Part shown: piece by piece, positions 16,022 to 25,176 of the stretch | Layout of the letters: each line of letters starts with the position of its first letter | How positions within the stretch are numbered: the first letter of the stretch is position 1 | From: Nitrosospira sp. Nsp14 | Lineage (GTDB): Bacteria; Pseudomonadota; Gammaproteobacteria; Burkholderiales; Nitrosomonadaceae | DNA length: 64,000 nucleotides | NCBI RefSeq assembly: GCF_900113575.1 | Contig: NZ_FOPV01000004.1 | Span: forward strand, 148,693-212,692 | Direction: 5' to 3' | The notes under the pieces: model-generated | Told to the model about the DNA's origin: nothing | Seen by the model: only the letters and a program-made list of their open reading frames with translations | The model's database searches: none | Program-made: the position numbers and the translations under genes

Positions 16022-16225
16022 GAAGCGGCACTACATACTCAAAATTGCATCTTGACGGGGAATAGGTCTTTCTGCATAGTAAAGCAGAAAACATGCCACC
16101 CTCCTTCCCACCTCTAATCCACAGCAATTTGGGGCTATTCCAGCCCAACATTAGCCTTTTAGTAAGAAGGCGGGATAACTATTGTAAAATTTGCCGATAA
16201 AAAGCCGAGGCCGCGTGCGGACATG

Positions 16226-16261
16226 CTGCCGGCTGCACCGGGGCTCAACCGGTGACAGCAG
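16226..16261 (+). ncRNA. Strong stem-loop in the leader of the small membrane protein gene
   Basis: GCTG-CACCGG (16232-16241), loop GGCTCAA, CCGGTG-A-CAGC (16249-16259) forms a 10-bp stem with one bulged A, within a G+C-rich block unlike its A+T-rich surroundings. There is no U-run after it, so it is not an obvious terminator. It could be part of a structured leader or small RNA; I match it to no known riboswitch. Confidence 0.3.
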
Positions 16262-16368
16262 GTGAACGCAGGATAAAGCGCCTGAAGACACCCTTGCTTC
16301 CCGAGCATCAGGCTTTCTGGATTAAATCGTATGATATTTGTCCGACCGCATAAAATAACGGCTGAGCC

Positions 16369-16770
16369 ATGGTAGACATTTTAAGAGAATTCCTTGCGCA
16401 CTGGGGAGTAACCGCGCTTGCGCTATGGCTTACAAGTTTCATTTTTCATGGCATCTCATTCAGCAGCAAAAAATCGCTATTGATATCGGCATTACTATTG
16501 GGTCTCGTCAATGCTGTCATACGCCCCGTTGTCGTTATTCTGACGATCCCGCTAACGCTGGTTACATTCGGTCTCTTCTTGCTGGTAATCAACGCAGTGA
16601 TGATGATGCTGGTATCGGCGCTCGTGCCGGGATTCAGGATTTCCGGTTTTTGGACCGCATTTTTTGCCAGCATCGTGGTCACGCTGATCAGCATATTTGT
16701 GGGCATGCTCATATTTGGCCCGGAGGACAGCCTGCTCAATATGCCCGCACAACAAGGCGTAATGGTTTAA
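16369..16770 (+). CDS. Small membrane protein, phage-holin superfamily IV type (DUF/PF04020-like)
   Basis: A 133-residue, very hydrophobic protein with four likely transmembrane segments: about 10-30, 35-60, 62-85 and 92-116. The family signature LLGLVNAVIRPV followed by LTLVTFGLFLLVINAV is clear. Such proteins are widespread chromosomal inner-membrane proteins named for distant resemblance to a mycobacteriophage holin; a lytic role is not implied. The start ATG at 16369 follows GGCTGAG. It is convergent with bioD and separated from it by a nested hairpin. Confidence 0.85.
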   Translation: MVDILREFLAHWGVTALALWLTSFIFHGISFSSKKSLLISALLLGLVNAVIRPVVVILTIPLTLVTFGLFLLVINAVMMMLVSALVPGFRISGFWTAFFASIVVTLISIFVGMLIFGPEDSLLNMPAQQGVMV

Positions 16771-16772
16771 TG

Positions 16773-16819
16773 ACCGTGCATCCGAATGATGCAGCCTGTC
16801 GGTGCATCAGCCGCACGGT
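16773..16819. terminator. Nested stem-loop between two convergent genes
   Basis: Outer arms ACCGTGC (16773-16779) and GCACGGT (16813-16819) enclose inner arms TGATGCA (16787-16793) and TGCATCA (16803-16809). It sits exactly between the ends of the membrane protein gene and bioD, and probably acts as a bidirectional terminator, although there is no long T-run. Confidence 0.6.
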
Positions 16820-16832
16820 AATAAGGTTGACG

Positions 16833-17513
16833 TTAATAAAAACAACCCGATCCCATCTCGGCGACATTGAGCAAACCTGATATTTTTTTTGCATCAGCGC
16901 TCGGCTCGAACGGCAGCACGCCCAGCAGCGGACAATTCAGCCGCTGTTCCAACGCAAGCACATTTTCATCAAATGCGCCCATGTGTGGATCGATGTGGTT
17001 CGCCACCCATCCGGCCAGCGTCAGTCCGGCCGCGCGCACAGCCTGCGCCGTCAACAGGGCGTGATTGAGGCAACCCAGTTGCATTCCCACCACCAGGACA
17101 ACCGGCAAGTCCAGAGCCCGCGCCAGATCGCTGCTGTCTTGGCAGTCATTGAGCGGCACCAGAAAGCCGCCGATACCCTCGACGATGACGACGTCGGCAA
17201 TTGTTTTCAATTCGACCCAAGCTTGGAGAATGGTGTCAACATCGATTTTGATGCCCGATTGCTTTGCTGCAATGTGGGGTGCAATGGGTGGGATCAGCGC
17301 ATAAGGATTTATCTGCTCGCACCGCATAGTTACGTTACTCGCAGCCGCCAGAAGGTCGACATCAGCACATCGACCGTTCTCGCACCCCGACGCGACCGGC
17401 TTCATACCCACGACAGTCTTGCCGTGAAGCCCGAAAGCGTGCAATAGTGCACAGCTGACCAGCGTTTTGCCAACACCCGTGCTGGTGCCAGTGACAAAAT
17501 AACCCGATATCAT
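16833..17513 (-). CDS. bioD: Dethiobiotin synthetase
   Basis: BioD makes dethiobiotin from 7,8-diaminopelargonate, CO2 and ATP. The P-loop GTSTGVGKT is at residues 8-16, with KPVASG (substrate-binding lysine) and VVIVEGIGGFLVPL of the SIMIBI-class ATPase fold; most homologues have VEGAGG, so I replaces A here. 226 residues, normal length. It is the last gene of the minus-strand biotin cluster, 19 bases after bioC. Confidence 0.95.
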   Translation of the reverse strand: MISGYFVTGTSTGVGKTLVSCALLHAFGLHGKTVVGMKPVASGCENGRCADVDLLAAASNVTMRCEQINPYALIPPIAPHIAAKQSGIKIDVDTILQAWVELKTIADVVIVEGIGGFLVPLNDCQDSSDLARALDLPVVLVVGMQLGCLNHALLTAQAVRAAGLTLAGWVANHIDPHMGAFDENVLALEQRLNCPLLGVLPFEPSADAKKISGLLNVAEMGSGCFY

Positions 17514-17532
17514 GGCAAACTAGAATCCCGGC

Positions 17533-18408
17533 TCACATCAGGCCCAGTTGCCGCCTGGTTTCGGGAGTAAGCACGGACTTGCGCGACTCCGGCTTCCAGG
17601 CATGACCATAAATCACTTCAAACGTCGCCGGCAATTTTCCCCCAGTACGCAGGGCCTCATAACGATTCAAAACGGCTTGCCAGGATGTTTTTCCGCTTAG
17701 TCCACGCCGTCTCCCTCCCGTTGCATTATGCGCGCCGATGGCTTTCAGGTCCCGCATAACGCTGATGGGGTCGTCATACGTAAGCGTGATGTATTCCATA
17801 TCCATGACGGGTGTGGCGAAGCCGCAATGTACCAGTATGTCGCCCACATCGTGCATGTCCAAAAAACGATTCACGTGGCTATAACGGTCGACTTTCCCAA
17901 AGGCGTGGCGCAGCTCTTTTAACGTATCCGGTCCAAGAGTACTGAACATGAACAAACCGCCGGTTTGCAGCACCCGGTGCACTTCGGCAAATGTTTGCTT
18001 GATGTCGTTGCACCACTGCAATGTCAGGTTGGACCACACCAGACCTGTGCACGAATCCTTAAACGGCATCAGTTCCATATCGCCCGCCACATAACTCGTC
18101 TGATTCTTCTTGGCTGACAACTGCCGCCACCACGAGACCGGCGGGCGCGCTTGCAAATGCATTGCCTGCGCAACGTCTACCGCCAGCATGCGGGCTGCGG
18201 GATAGCGCATGAGTAACTTTCGGGTGCCGTAGCCGGTGCCGCTGCCGGCATCCAGAATGACATCAGGCGTATATTTAATGTAATCCAGCCGTGACAACAT
18301 GCGGCCGCAGACCTCTCGTTGCAGGATGGCCGCATGGTCATAGCCGGTTGCGGCCCGTTCAAAGGCAGCCCGCACCGAGCGCTTATCGATGCTGTAGTCG
18401 TCACTCAC
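17533..18408 (-). CDS. bioC: Malonyl-ACP O-methyltransferase
   Basis: BioC methylates malonyl-ACP so that fatty acid synthesis can build the pimeloyl chain of biotin. The N-terminus (DKRSVRAAFERAATGYDHAAILQ) is the BioC hallmark, followed by the SAM-binding motif VILDAGSGTGYGTR. 291 residues. The start is a GTG at 18408 that abuts the bioH stop codon (TAG-GTG), with AAGGG in the end of bioH as ribosome site, so the two genes are translationally coupled. The C-terminal YGHAWKPE is also typical. Confidence 0.95.
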   Translation of the reverse strand: MSDDYSIDKRSVRAAFERAATGYDHAAILQREVCGRMLSRLDYIKYTPDVILDAGSGTGYGTRKLLMRYPAARMLAVDVAQAMHLQARPPVSWWRQLSAKKNQTSYVAGDMELMPFKDSCTGLVWSNLTLQWCNDIKQTFAEVHRVLQTGGLFMFSTLGPDTLKELRHAFGKVDRYSHVNRFLDMHDVGDILVHCGFATPVMDMEYITLTYDDPISVMRDLKAIGAHNATGGRRRGLSGKTSWQAVLNRYEALRTGGKLPATFEVIYGHAWKPESRKSVLTPETRRQLGLM

Positions 18409-19191
18409 CTAATTGTCGCAACCCTTCAGTCTAAGCATGTGTTTCACAAATTGATCGGGATAAGACAAGAACGGCGCGTGCCCGCAATCGTCGAGGATCA
18501 TCAGTTCTGAATGGGGTAGCTGCTGATTCATCCATTTCGCCGCGCCGGGATGGGTAATGACATCTTTTTCGCCATGTATGAGCAGCACTGGCTGGCTAAT
18601 TGACGTTACAGTACCCCGCATGTCACTCAATAACAGAAGCCGCAAACCTTCCTCCAATGCGATCTCATCCGGTTTTCCCCGTTCAAACACGCTCTTGCGC
18701 AGCCGCGCGAGCACGGCGGCCGTATTGCTTCCGCCGCTAATCTGCAAAGTAAGGAATCTGTTCAATGTGCCCTTGTAGTCGCGCTTCAGATTAATCCCAA
18801 ATAATTGCAGCGTCCCGGCTTCCATTCCCCACTGCCAATCATCCGTCTTGACAAAACACGGGGTCGTGGAAATTAGGGCAAGTTTTCTTACCCGTGCAGG
18901 ATCGCGTTTTGCCAGTTCGATTGCGATCTGCCCGCCTAGCGACCAGCCACAAAGAATACAATCTTCAGGCAAGATCTCCGCTACCGACTCAACCGAGTAC
19001 TCCATAATCCCTTGCTCTAGGTTCGCGCGATACGGAGAACTGAACCCATGTCCCGGCAGGTCCACTAAATGTAAGCGGAAATGCCGCGCGAGCCGCTCAC
19101 GCACGTCGCGCCATATCCCGCTATGCATTGCCCAGCCGTGCAGCAAGACAAGATCAGGGCCTGCTCCCTCAGATTCAACGTGAAGACTCAT
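18409..19191 (-). CDS. bioH: Pimeloyl-ACP methyl ester carboxylesterase
   Basis: BioH removes the methyl group that BioC added, ending pimeloyl chain extension. An alpha/beta hydrolase of 260 residues: LLHGWAMHSGIW oxyanion region, nucleophile serine in CGWSLGGQ, and catalytic histidine in DDCGHAPFLSYP. The ATG at 19191 lies 13 bases after the bioF stop and opens MSLHVES, the family-like start; longer readings would overlap bioF. It is followed directly by bioC. Confidence 0.93.
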   Translation of the reverse strand: MSLHVESEGAGPDLVLLHGWAMHSGIWRDVRERLARHFRLHLVDLPGHGFSSPYRANLEQGIMEYSVESVAEILPEDCILCGWSLGGQIAIELAKRDPARVRKLALISTTPCFVKTDDWQWGMEAGTLQLFGINLKRDYKGTLNRFLTLQISGGSNTAAVLARLRKSVFERGKPDEIALEEGLRLLLLSDMRGTVTSISQPVLLIHGEKDVITHPGAAKWMNQQLPHSELMILDDCGHAPFLSYPDQFVKHMLRLKGCDN

Positions 19192-19204
19192 CGTTACAGC
19201 TTGT

Positions 19205-20380
19205 TCAAGAGGCGACATCCAATTCTCGCAATACCGCCCCCAGCCGGGCGACATCTTCCATATCATGCGCGGAGGAAAGCGAGATCCGGAGACGGGATGC
19301 CCCTTGTGGTACCGTAGGCGGGCGAATAGCCGGGACCAGAATCCCTCTCTCGCGCAGCGATTCGCTGAGCTGCAAGGCTTTATCGTTATCCCCCACGATC
19401 AGTGGCTGGATGGGGGTATCGGAGGGCATGAGTTTCCACCGTAACGGCTGCAATGCCTGTTTAAGCGCGACGATGAGTTGAATAAGTTTTTTCCGCCGCC
19501 ATTCTTCGGATTCCACCAAATCCAGACTTTTCATCAGAGCGTGCGCGAGCAGCGGCGGAGACGCGGTGGTGTAGATGTAGCTGCGCGCATGTTGAATCAG
19601 CGTTTCAATAACCTCCGGCTGTGCGGCGACAAAAGCGCCGAACACCCCCGCTGCTTTGCCTAGCGTAGCCATGTAGATGATGCGCGGCGACTTGATGCCA
19701 AGATGAGCCAGCGTCCCCCTCCCCTGTGCTCCCAGCACACCAAACCCGTGGGCGTCGTCCAGCATCAGCCAAGCCCCATATTTTTCGCACAATGCCAGCA
19801 GGTTCGTCGCGGGCGCGATGTCGCCATCCATACTGAACACTGCATCACTGATGACCAGTTTGCGTTTGGCACGGGAAGCGGCTAGCTGCCGTTCCAAGGT
19901 AGTCAGGTCGAGGTGCGGATACCGCTTGAACGTCGCCCGCGAAACCAGCGCCGCATCGTTGAGCGAGGCATGATTAAGCTTGTCGGCAAATATCGCGTCG
20001 TGACGCCCTGCGAGGGCCATCACCACTCCCGCATTGGCCATGTATCCCGTGGAGAACAGTAGTGCCCGGGGATAACCGGTAAAGCGTGCCAGCGCTTCCT
20101 CCAGCTCATGATGCGCCGTGGAATGCCCACTGATGAGATGCGATGCGCCTGCCCCGACTCCGTATCGCAAGGCGCCCTCGCAAACCGCCGCAATCAAGGC
20201 TGGATGGTTCGCAAGGCCGAGATAATCGTTACTGCAAAAGGCGAGGTATTCCTGTCCGGCAAGGGAGACCTGCTTCGCCTGCGAACTGTCCAGCATGAGG
20301 CGTTGGCGGTACAGCTTTCCCGCTTCGCGGTCGCGCAGCTGTTCGCGCAAACTACCGAGATCACCGGAATCGCTGGGCAT
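19205..20380 (-). CDS. bioF: 8-amino-7-oxononanoate synthase
   Basis: A PLP-dependent enzyme that condenses pimeloyl-ACP with alanine. It shows SNDYLGLANHP, the GSGAS-equivalent GVGAGASHLISGH, DDAHGFGVLG, and the PLP lysine in MATLGKAAGVFGAF. 391 residues, normal. The ATG at 20380 follows CCGGCGG. It sits 60 bases after bioB and just before bioH. Confidence 0.95.
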   Translation of the reverse strand: MPSDSGDLGSLREQLRDREAGKLYRQRLMLDSSQAKQVSLAGQEYLAFCSNDYLGLANHPALIAAVCEGALRYGVGAGASHLISGHSTAHHELEEALARFTGYPRALLFSTGYMANAGVVMALAGRHDAIFADKLNHASLNDAALVSRATFKRYPHLDLTTLERQLAASRAKRKLVISDAVFSMDGDIAPATNLLALCEKYGAWLMLDDAHGFGVLGAQGRGTLAHLGIKSPRIIYMATLGKAAGVFGAFVAAQPEVIETLIQHARSYIYTTASPPLLAHALMKSLDLVESEEWRRKKLIQLIVALKQALQPLRWKLMPSDTPIQPLIVGDNDKALQLSESLRERGILVPAIRPPTVPQGASRLRISLSSAHDMEDVARLGAVLRELDVAS

Positions 20381-20440
20381 ACCGCCGGATAGCTTTGTGG
20401 AAATGATATGAGCGGAGGGAAAGTGTCTCGAATGCGGGGC

Positions 20441-21457
20441 CTAGATCGGATGGAGGCCCAGTTTGTCAAACAGCATTGTGTCCCGTTCCGTTTGGGGGTT
20501 ACCGGTGGTAAGCAATTTGTCGCCATAAAAAATGGAATTGGCGCCAGCCAGGAAACACAGGGCTTGCACAGCATCCGGCATTTCCTGCCTACCGGCTGAG
20601 AGTCTGACCATCGCTTTGGGCATGGTGACGCGCGCGGCCGCGATAGTACGCACGAATTCGAGCGGATCGAGCACTGCGGTACCGTGAAGTGGTGTTCCCT
20701 CCACCTGCACTAAATAGTTGATGGGAACGGATTCAGGATAGGGATCGAGATTGGCCAATTGCGCGATGAGGCCGGCGCGCGCATGACGCGATTCCCCCAT
20801 GCCGACGATTCCGCCGCAGCACACATTGATGCCCGCGTTGCGAACCTTATCCAATGTATCCAGTCTGTCCTGGTACTGGCGGGTAGTGATGATTTCACCA
20901 TAAAATTCCGGCGCCGTGTCCAGATTGTGGTTGTAATAATCAAGCCCGGCCTGGCGAAGCTGCTCCGCCTGCCCCGGTTTCAACATCCCTAATGTAGCGC
21001 AGGTTTCGAGCCCAAGCGCTTTTACCCCTCCCACCATTTCCGTCATTTTTTCGATGTCGCGCTGCTTGGGCCCCCGCCATGCCGCTCCCATGCAAAAGCG
21101 CGATGCTCCCCGCGCTTTCGCTTCAGCTGCCGCTGCCAGGACCTCATCGAGCGTTAGCATTTCCTGGTTCTCCACCCCGGTATGATATCGAGCTGCCTGA
21201 GGGCAATATCCACAGTCTTCCGAGCAGCCACCGGTCTTCACTGAAATCAGGGTGGATAGCTGTACCCCATTCGGGTCATGATACTGACGATGAACTGATT
21301 GCGCGCGATGAATCAAATCGTTGAACGGCAAATCGAGCAACGCTTCGATCCGATGTACGTCCCAACACGGCGATTCCATCGCTGGGCTAAGCTTTTCAAC
21401 CGCCACGGATGCGCGCTCTTCCGTACCGCCGGGGAGATCCGAGATTAATTGATTCAT
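20441..21457 (-). CDS. bioB: Biotin synthase
   Basis: A radical-SAM enzyme that inserts sulfur into dethiobiotin. The [4Fe-4S] motif is in [12 protein letters not shown], with later family motifs [16 protein letters not shown] and GGIVGMGE. 338 residues. It is the first gene of the minus-strand cluster bioB-F-H-C-D and is divergent from comF. I saw no BirA- or BioR-type palindrome in the 143 bases between, and bioA is absent from the cluster. Confidence 0.97.
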   Translation of the reverse strand: MNQLISDLPGGTEERASVAVEKLSPAMESPCWDVHRIEALLDLPFNDLIHRAQSVHRQYHDPNGVQLSTLISVKTGGCSEDCGYCPQAARYHTGVENQEMLTLDEVLAAAAEAKARGASRFCMGAAWRGPKQRDIEKMTEMVGGVKALGLETCATLGMLKPGQAEQLRQAGLDYYNHNLDTAPEFYGEIITTRQYQDRLDTLDKVRNAGINVCCGGIVGMGESRHARAGLIAQLANLDPYPESVPINYLVQVEGTPLHGTAVLDPLEFVRTIAAARVTMPKAMVRLSAGRQEMPDAVQALCFLAGANSIFYGDKLLTTGNPQTERDTMLFDKLGLHPI

Positions 21458-21600
21458 ATTATGTCGTTTGCTTTAGTTACGGAGTGACTGATTCGGCTGC
21501 GTTACAATGCGCGAAAAGGGAACATTTCTCTGGCGGCACACGCTAACAGAGCAGCGTGTAATCATCGGGTATTGCGCCACAGTTGTCAATTTTTCAGCAG

Positions 21601-22311
21601 ATGATATTCAACAACCGATTAAATTTTATGCAAGTCTTGTTCGCAAAACGCTGCCTGCTCTGTGGCGGCGCCAGCGATAGCGAGCTTTGTTCGCCGTGTC
21701 ATGCCAGTCTGCCTCATCTTCCGTCTCGTCATTGTGTGGTGTGCGCGCTACCGCTCACCACAGCTGACGTCTGCGGTGCTTGCCTTGCACACCCGCCTGC
21801 GTTTGACCGCAGCATTGCAGCAGCAAGCTATGCGTTTCCCATTGATGCCCTTCTTCGGTCACTCAAGTACCAGGCTAATCTTGCCCTCGCGCCCGTGCTC
21901 GCCGACTTGCTGAGCGCCCGGATCGGCGCTGCCGAGTTACCCGACTTCATCCTGCCCATGCCGCTGCACCCCAGCAAATTGCGTGAGCGCGGTTTTAACC
22001 AGGCAAGCGAGATCGCCCGCCGCGTTTCAAAAAAAGCCGGGGTGGCCTTGCTGCCTCTCGCCTGCCGGCGGATCAAAGACGCTCCTTCACAGACGGGGTT
22101 GCCGTGGAAGGAACGCGAGAAGAATATCCGCGACGCATTCGCATGTGAAGCCGACCTGACGGGCAGACGCATCGCCGTATTGGATGACGTGATGACCACG
22201 GGTGCAACTATGAATGAACTGGCCAAGATATTGCGGAAATGCGGAGCAAGCCGCGTCAGCGCATGGGTCGTGGCTAGAACGTTTCCCGATCGCCCTCAAG
22301 CCCATTTTTAA
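21601..22311 (+). CDS. comF: ComF family protein (phosphoribosyltransferase fold)
   Basis: 236 residues from the ATG at 21601; ATG at 21628 (MQVLFAKRC) or TTG at 21583 are alternatives, and none has a strong ribosome site. An N-terminal zinc-finger-like cluster (CLLCGG, CSPCH, CVVCALP, CGACL) is followed by a type-I phosphoribosyltransferase fold with VLDDVMTTGATM. ComF proteins take part in DNA uptake and processing of transforming DNA; the molecular activity remains uncertain. It is divergent from bioB and followed after 9 bases by trmL. Confidence 0.9.
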   Translation: MIFNNRLNFMQVLFAKRCLLCGGASDSELCSPCHASLPHLPSRHCVVCALPLTTADVCGACLAHPPAFDRSIAAASYAFPIDALLRSLKYQANLALAPVLADLLSARIGAAELPDFILPMPLHPSKLRERGFNQASEIARRVSKKAGVALLPLACRRIKDAPSQTGLPWKEREKNIRDAFACEADLTGRRIAVLDDVMTTGATMNELAKILRKCGASRVSAWVVARTFPDRPQAHF

Positions 22312-22320
22312 AACTCAGGT

Positions 22321-22788
22321 ATGACGTTCGACGTAGTTCTGTATCAGCCTGAAATTCCTCCTAACACCGGCAATATCATACGGCTGTGCGCCAACACGGG
22401 GACGAAGCTGCACCTTATAAAACCACTGGGTTTCACGCTGGAGGATAAGCAACTGCTGCGCGCCGGGCTGGATTATCACGAGTTTGCCAGCATAGCCGTC
22501 CATGCCAACTGGGGGGAATGCCTCCGCCACTTACACGAACGCCGTTTTTTTGCTGTCTCGACCAAGGGAAAACAGCGCTACGACCAAGGGACGTACGTTA
22601 GCGGAGATGTATTTGTGTTTGGGCCCGAGACGCGCGGCTTGCCGCTCGATATATTGGAGAGCTTCCCCACACAGCGACGTCTCCGCGTGCCCATGGTTCC
22701 CAATAGCCGAAGCCTCAACCTTTCCAATACCGTTGCCGTGGTGGTATATGAAGCATGGCGGCAGATGAATTTCTCCAACGCAACCTGA
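22321..22788 (+). CDS. trmL: tRNA (cytidine(34)-2'-O)-methyltransferase
   Basis: A 155-residue SPOUT-family methyltransferase that modifies the wobble base of leucine tRNAs. The knotted SAM-binding motifs are visible: [13 protein letters not shown] near the start, FGPETRGLP, and [23 protein letters not shown] at the C-terminus. It overlaps no gene, starts with ATG nine bases after comF, and converges with gpsA 14 bases later. Confidence 0.94.
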   Translation: MTFDVVLYQPEIPPNTGNIIRLCANTGTKLHLIKPLGFTLEDKQLLRAGLDYHEFASIAVHANWGECLRHLHERRFFAVSTKGKQRYDQGTYVSGDVFVFGPETRGLPLDILESFPTQRRLRVPMVPNSRSLNLSNTVAVVVYEAWRQMNFSNAT

Positions 22789-22802
22789 AGATAAAGCCGG
22801 CT

Positions 22803-23810
22803 TCAATAAGTTTCGGTTTTGGGTTCGCGGTTGAGCAACGCTTCCACGGCCAGTCTGGCCGGTACGCCATCATGGATGATGCTGCACACAGCGGCGGTGA
22901 TTGGCATTTCGACTTTCATTCCGCGGCTCAGCCGCAGTACTTCTCCCGCCGTATGGACCCCTTCGGCGGTGTGTCCGAGTTCCTGAAGTATACTTGGCAG
23001 CGCCTCCCCTGCCGCCAGCCGAAGCCCAACCCGCCGGTTGCGGGATAGATCGCCCGTACACGTAAGTATCAGGTCGCCGGCGCCGGTCAGCCCCATGAAC
23101 GTTTCCATATGGCCGCCGAGTTTTATGCCCAACCGGGTGATTTCCGCCAAACCTCGGGTAATGAGCGCTGCTCGTGCGTTGTATCCGAACCCCATACCAT
23201 CGGAAATGCCGGCAGCAATCGAAATAACATTCTTTACCGCGCCACCAGTTTCCACGCCGACAAGATCGGCGCTGGTATAGACCCTTCGGCGGGAAGTATG
23301 AAGTTCGGCCGCAATGCTTCGTGCAAACCGCTCGTCATGCGACGCGAGTGTCAGGGCTGCAGGGAGCCCCTGCGCCACTTCCTGTGCAAAACTGGGACCT
23401 GACAATACCCCACAAGGCGCGACCGCCCCAAACTCCTCCTTCGCAACCTGATGCGGCAGCTTTGCGGACTCCGCCTCGAATCCCTTGCATCCCCAGATTA
23501 CTGGCACAGTTTTTCTGCAGGCAACAATTCCGCGCAATGTTTCACGCAGTCCTGAAACCGGCACAATGACCAAAGCAAGTTCGGCGTTTTCAATGGCGGC
23601 GCAGAGAGAGGAAGTCAAGCGCAGGGATTCGGGCAGAGGAAAAGCGGGAAAATAGCGCTTGTTGACCCGATGAGCATCAAGTTCAGCCAGATGGGCGGCA
23701 TTGCGCGTCCACAGGACGACCTCATGGGAAGAGCTGGAGCTGGAGTGTGAGCTGAGACTGATGGCCAGGCCAGTTCCCCACGCCCCCGCCCCCAGGACTG
23801 CTATTCTCAT
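22803..23810 (-). CDS. gpsA: Glycerol-3-phosphate dehydrogenase [NAD(P)+]
   Basis: GpsA makes sn-glycerol-3-phosphate for phospholipid synthesis. The Rossmann motif GAGAWGTGLA is at residues 7-16; KGFE, GPSFAQEVA, KNVISIAAGI and GAGDLILTCTG follow. 335 residues. The ATG at 23810 overlaps the stop codon of the upstream SH3 gene (ATGA), which fixes the start. Odd: a run of serines (SSHSSSSSSHE, about residues 21-31) replaces the usual short loop before the second beta strand of the nucleotide-binding fold. Confidence 0.96.
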   Translation of the reverse strand: MRIAVLGAGAWGTGLAISLSSHSSSSSSHEVVLWTRNAAHLAELDAHRVNKRYFPAFPLPESLRLTSSLCAAIENAELALVIVPVSGLRETLRGIVACRKTVPVIWGCKGFEAESAKLPHQVAKEEFGAVAPCGVLSGPSFAQEVAQGLPAALTLASHDERFARSIAAELHTSRRRVYTSADLVGVETGGAVKNVISIAAGISDGMGFGYNARAALITRGLAEITRLGIKLGGHMETFMGLTGAGDLILTCTGDLSRNRRVGLRLAAGEALPSILQELGHTAEGVHTAGEVLRLSRGMKVEMPITAAVCSIIHDGVPARLAVEALLNREPKTETY

Positions 23811-24289
23811 GACCCCCAGACCTGGTTCGTCCTCACGTAACCCGTCTGGCCGTCGCGGTGGCGCACCTTGACCCACCCATTCGCTGCGGGCTCAAGCCAT
23901 TCCATAATGACGTCTTGCTGCGCTTTAAATACGAGTGCCGAATTCGTGTTCGGGGCTTGATATGCCTCTGCCAGGGGCGCAGTCACGATGACAAAGCGTT
24001 TTTCGCTCAAAACCTTTTCTTCCACCCATGCAAGGTTTCCCTTGCTATCGCGGACCTTCACCCAGCCTTCGACCTTGACCACGGCCTCCACCGGAAGGTT
24101 GCGGCTCGCCACGTACAACCTGCCTGCCTTTAGAGAAGGCGCGTCATACATGATCACAGCATTTTCGTTGATGGAGAAAAAATCGAAGGCTGCGAGTGCC
24201 GACCCAGGAAGCATCAACGCCGCGACCAAAAGAACCACTACGGCGCTGCCTCGCGGCACCAGGGTACCGATGACCCGACGTATAAGCAA
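23807..24289 (-). CDS. Secreted SH3-domain protein
   Basis: A bacterial-SH3 protein with an N-terminal signal sequence (LIRRVIGTLVPRGS, hydrophobic core, GSALA cleavage site). Two SH3-like repeats follow, one around ENAVIMYDAPS to WVEEKV and one around AEAYQAPNTNSALV to GYVRTNQVW. Such domains bind peptidoglycan or peptides in the periplasm. I place the start at a TTG (24289, 160 residues) with GAAGGG 9 bases upstream; a GTG at 24259 would also give a good signal peptide. The frame continues up to an ATG at 24475, but the extra 62 residues are basic and unlike a signal. It lies between secB and gpsA and is translationally coupled to gpsA. Confidence 0.75.
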   Translation of the reverse strand: MLIRRVIGTLVPRGSAVVVLLVAALMLPGSALAAFDFFSINENAVIMYDAPSLKAGRLYVASRNLPVEAVVKVEGWVKVRDSKGNLAWVEEKVLSEKRFVIVTAPLAEAYQAPNTNSALVFKAQQDVIMEWLEPAANGWVKVRHRDGQTGYVRTNQVWGS

Positions 24290-24476
24290 CCGGTGAAACC
24301 CTTCGCCGCGGCAAGGCGTATAACGAGCCAAGGCTGGGTCCCCGTGTGGCGTGCAATGCGGGAAAATCGCGTGCGGTAAACGGCCGATTTTCCGACGGCC
24401 TGGATGGGACCGGAGCGCATCCGCGCAAAACTTCCTTATAGACTCCTTCGGCGACGCGATGCGCGGGTGTTTCATT

Positions 24477-24959
24477 TCAATGCGTTATTTTTTGTGTATC
24501 TTCCGTACGTTCCGGTACTTTTGCGTTCTGATCCGCCTGCTGCTTCCCCTGATGGTAGAGTGCTTCAAAATTCACCGGATTCAATATAACCGCATGAAAC
24601 CCGGCACGGGTAACGACGTCCGACACCGTTTCACGCAGGTAGGGAAAGAGAATCGTGGGCCCGGCAATACCCAGCACCGGGTCCAGGTCGGTCTCTGGCA
24701 CATGTCGGATCTGAAAAACGCCCGCCTGCTGCACCTCCACCAGAAACATAGTCTTGTCCTTCACCTTCGCCGTGACGGTCGTGGTCAACACGACCTCGTA
24801 CATGCCTTCGTCGATGCGCTCCCCCTTGGTATGCAGTTGAATGTTCACTTCAGGGGCTTCCCGCTCAAGGAAGATTCTCGGGGCGTTGGGTATCTCCAAC
24901 GAGAGATCTTTTACATAGATTTTTTCAATGCTGAAAACCGGTTGCTGCTCGTCGCTCAT
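24477..24959 (-). CDS. secB: Protein-export chaperone SecB
   Basis: A 160-residue cytosolic chaperone that keeps preproteins unfolded for SecA. It shows the conserved IEKIYVKDLSLEIPNAP, GERIDEGMYEVVLT and FPYLRETVSDVVTRAGF. The ATG at 24959 (MSDEQQP) has GGA seven bases upstream and matches family starts better than the ATG at 24971. Neighbours grxC (upstream) and gpsA (downstream) form the order grxC-secB-gpsA that is common in proteobacteria. Confidence 0.96.
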   Translation of the reverse strand: MSDEQQPVFSIEKIYVKDLSLEIPNAPRIFLEREAPEVNIQLHTKGERIDEGMYEVVLTTTVTAKVKDKTMFLVEVQQAGVFQIRHVPETDLDPVLGIAGPTILFPYLRETVSDVVTRAGFHAVILNPVNFEALYHQGKQQADQNAKVPERTEDTQKITH

Positions 24960-25176
24960 GTTGGGTTCCATAAAGAGTAGTCAAAAATTACGAGGTTAGC
25001 GTAAAACTGCACGTAGGGGATAATCCTCCCAAGAGGAAATGTTCAACTGGGGAAATGCAGACCAGCACACAGAGACGTCAACTTGCCAAAGTGCGAGCCC
25101 GCGCGCTGGCAACGGGCCGACCCGCAACCGGGGCTGTTGGCCAGGAACCCTTTAACCCAGCGCGTCAGTTCCGGAT

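Larger units (their letters stand above)
15787..16368. other. 582-base interval upstream of the GGDEF-EAL gene and the small membrane protein
   Basis: No certain gene. It contains a possible 65-codon minus-strand frame at 15824-16021, a small hairpin TTTCTGC/GCAGAAA (16069-16090), and a G+C-rich structured block at about 16205-16320 whose core is the strong stem-loop at 16226-16261. The promoters of both flanking genes should be here. Confidence 0.45.

Noticed and set aside
16205..16320. Cobalamin or TPP riboswitch
   Set aside because: Neither the B12-box nor the CTGAGA of a TPP element is present, and the downstream gene is not in those pathways. Kept only as a structured-leader candidate.
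16369..16770. Phage holin as sign of a prophage
   Set aside because: No other phage gene is nearby; this family is a common chromosomal membrane protein.
21458..21600. BirA or BioR operator before bioB
   Set aside because: No TTGTAAACC-type palindrome or TTATAGATAA-like site is seen.
23807..24475. Long form of the SH3 protein starting at 24475
   Set aside because: The first 62 residues are basic and would put the signal sequence in mid-protein; a start at 24289 or 24259 gives a normal secreted protein.
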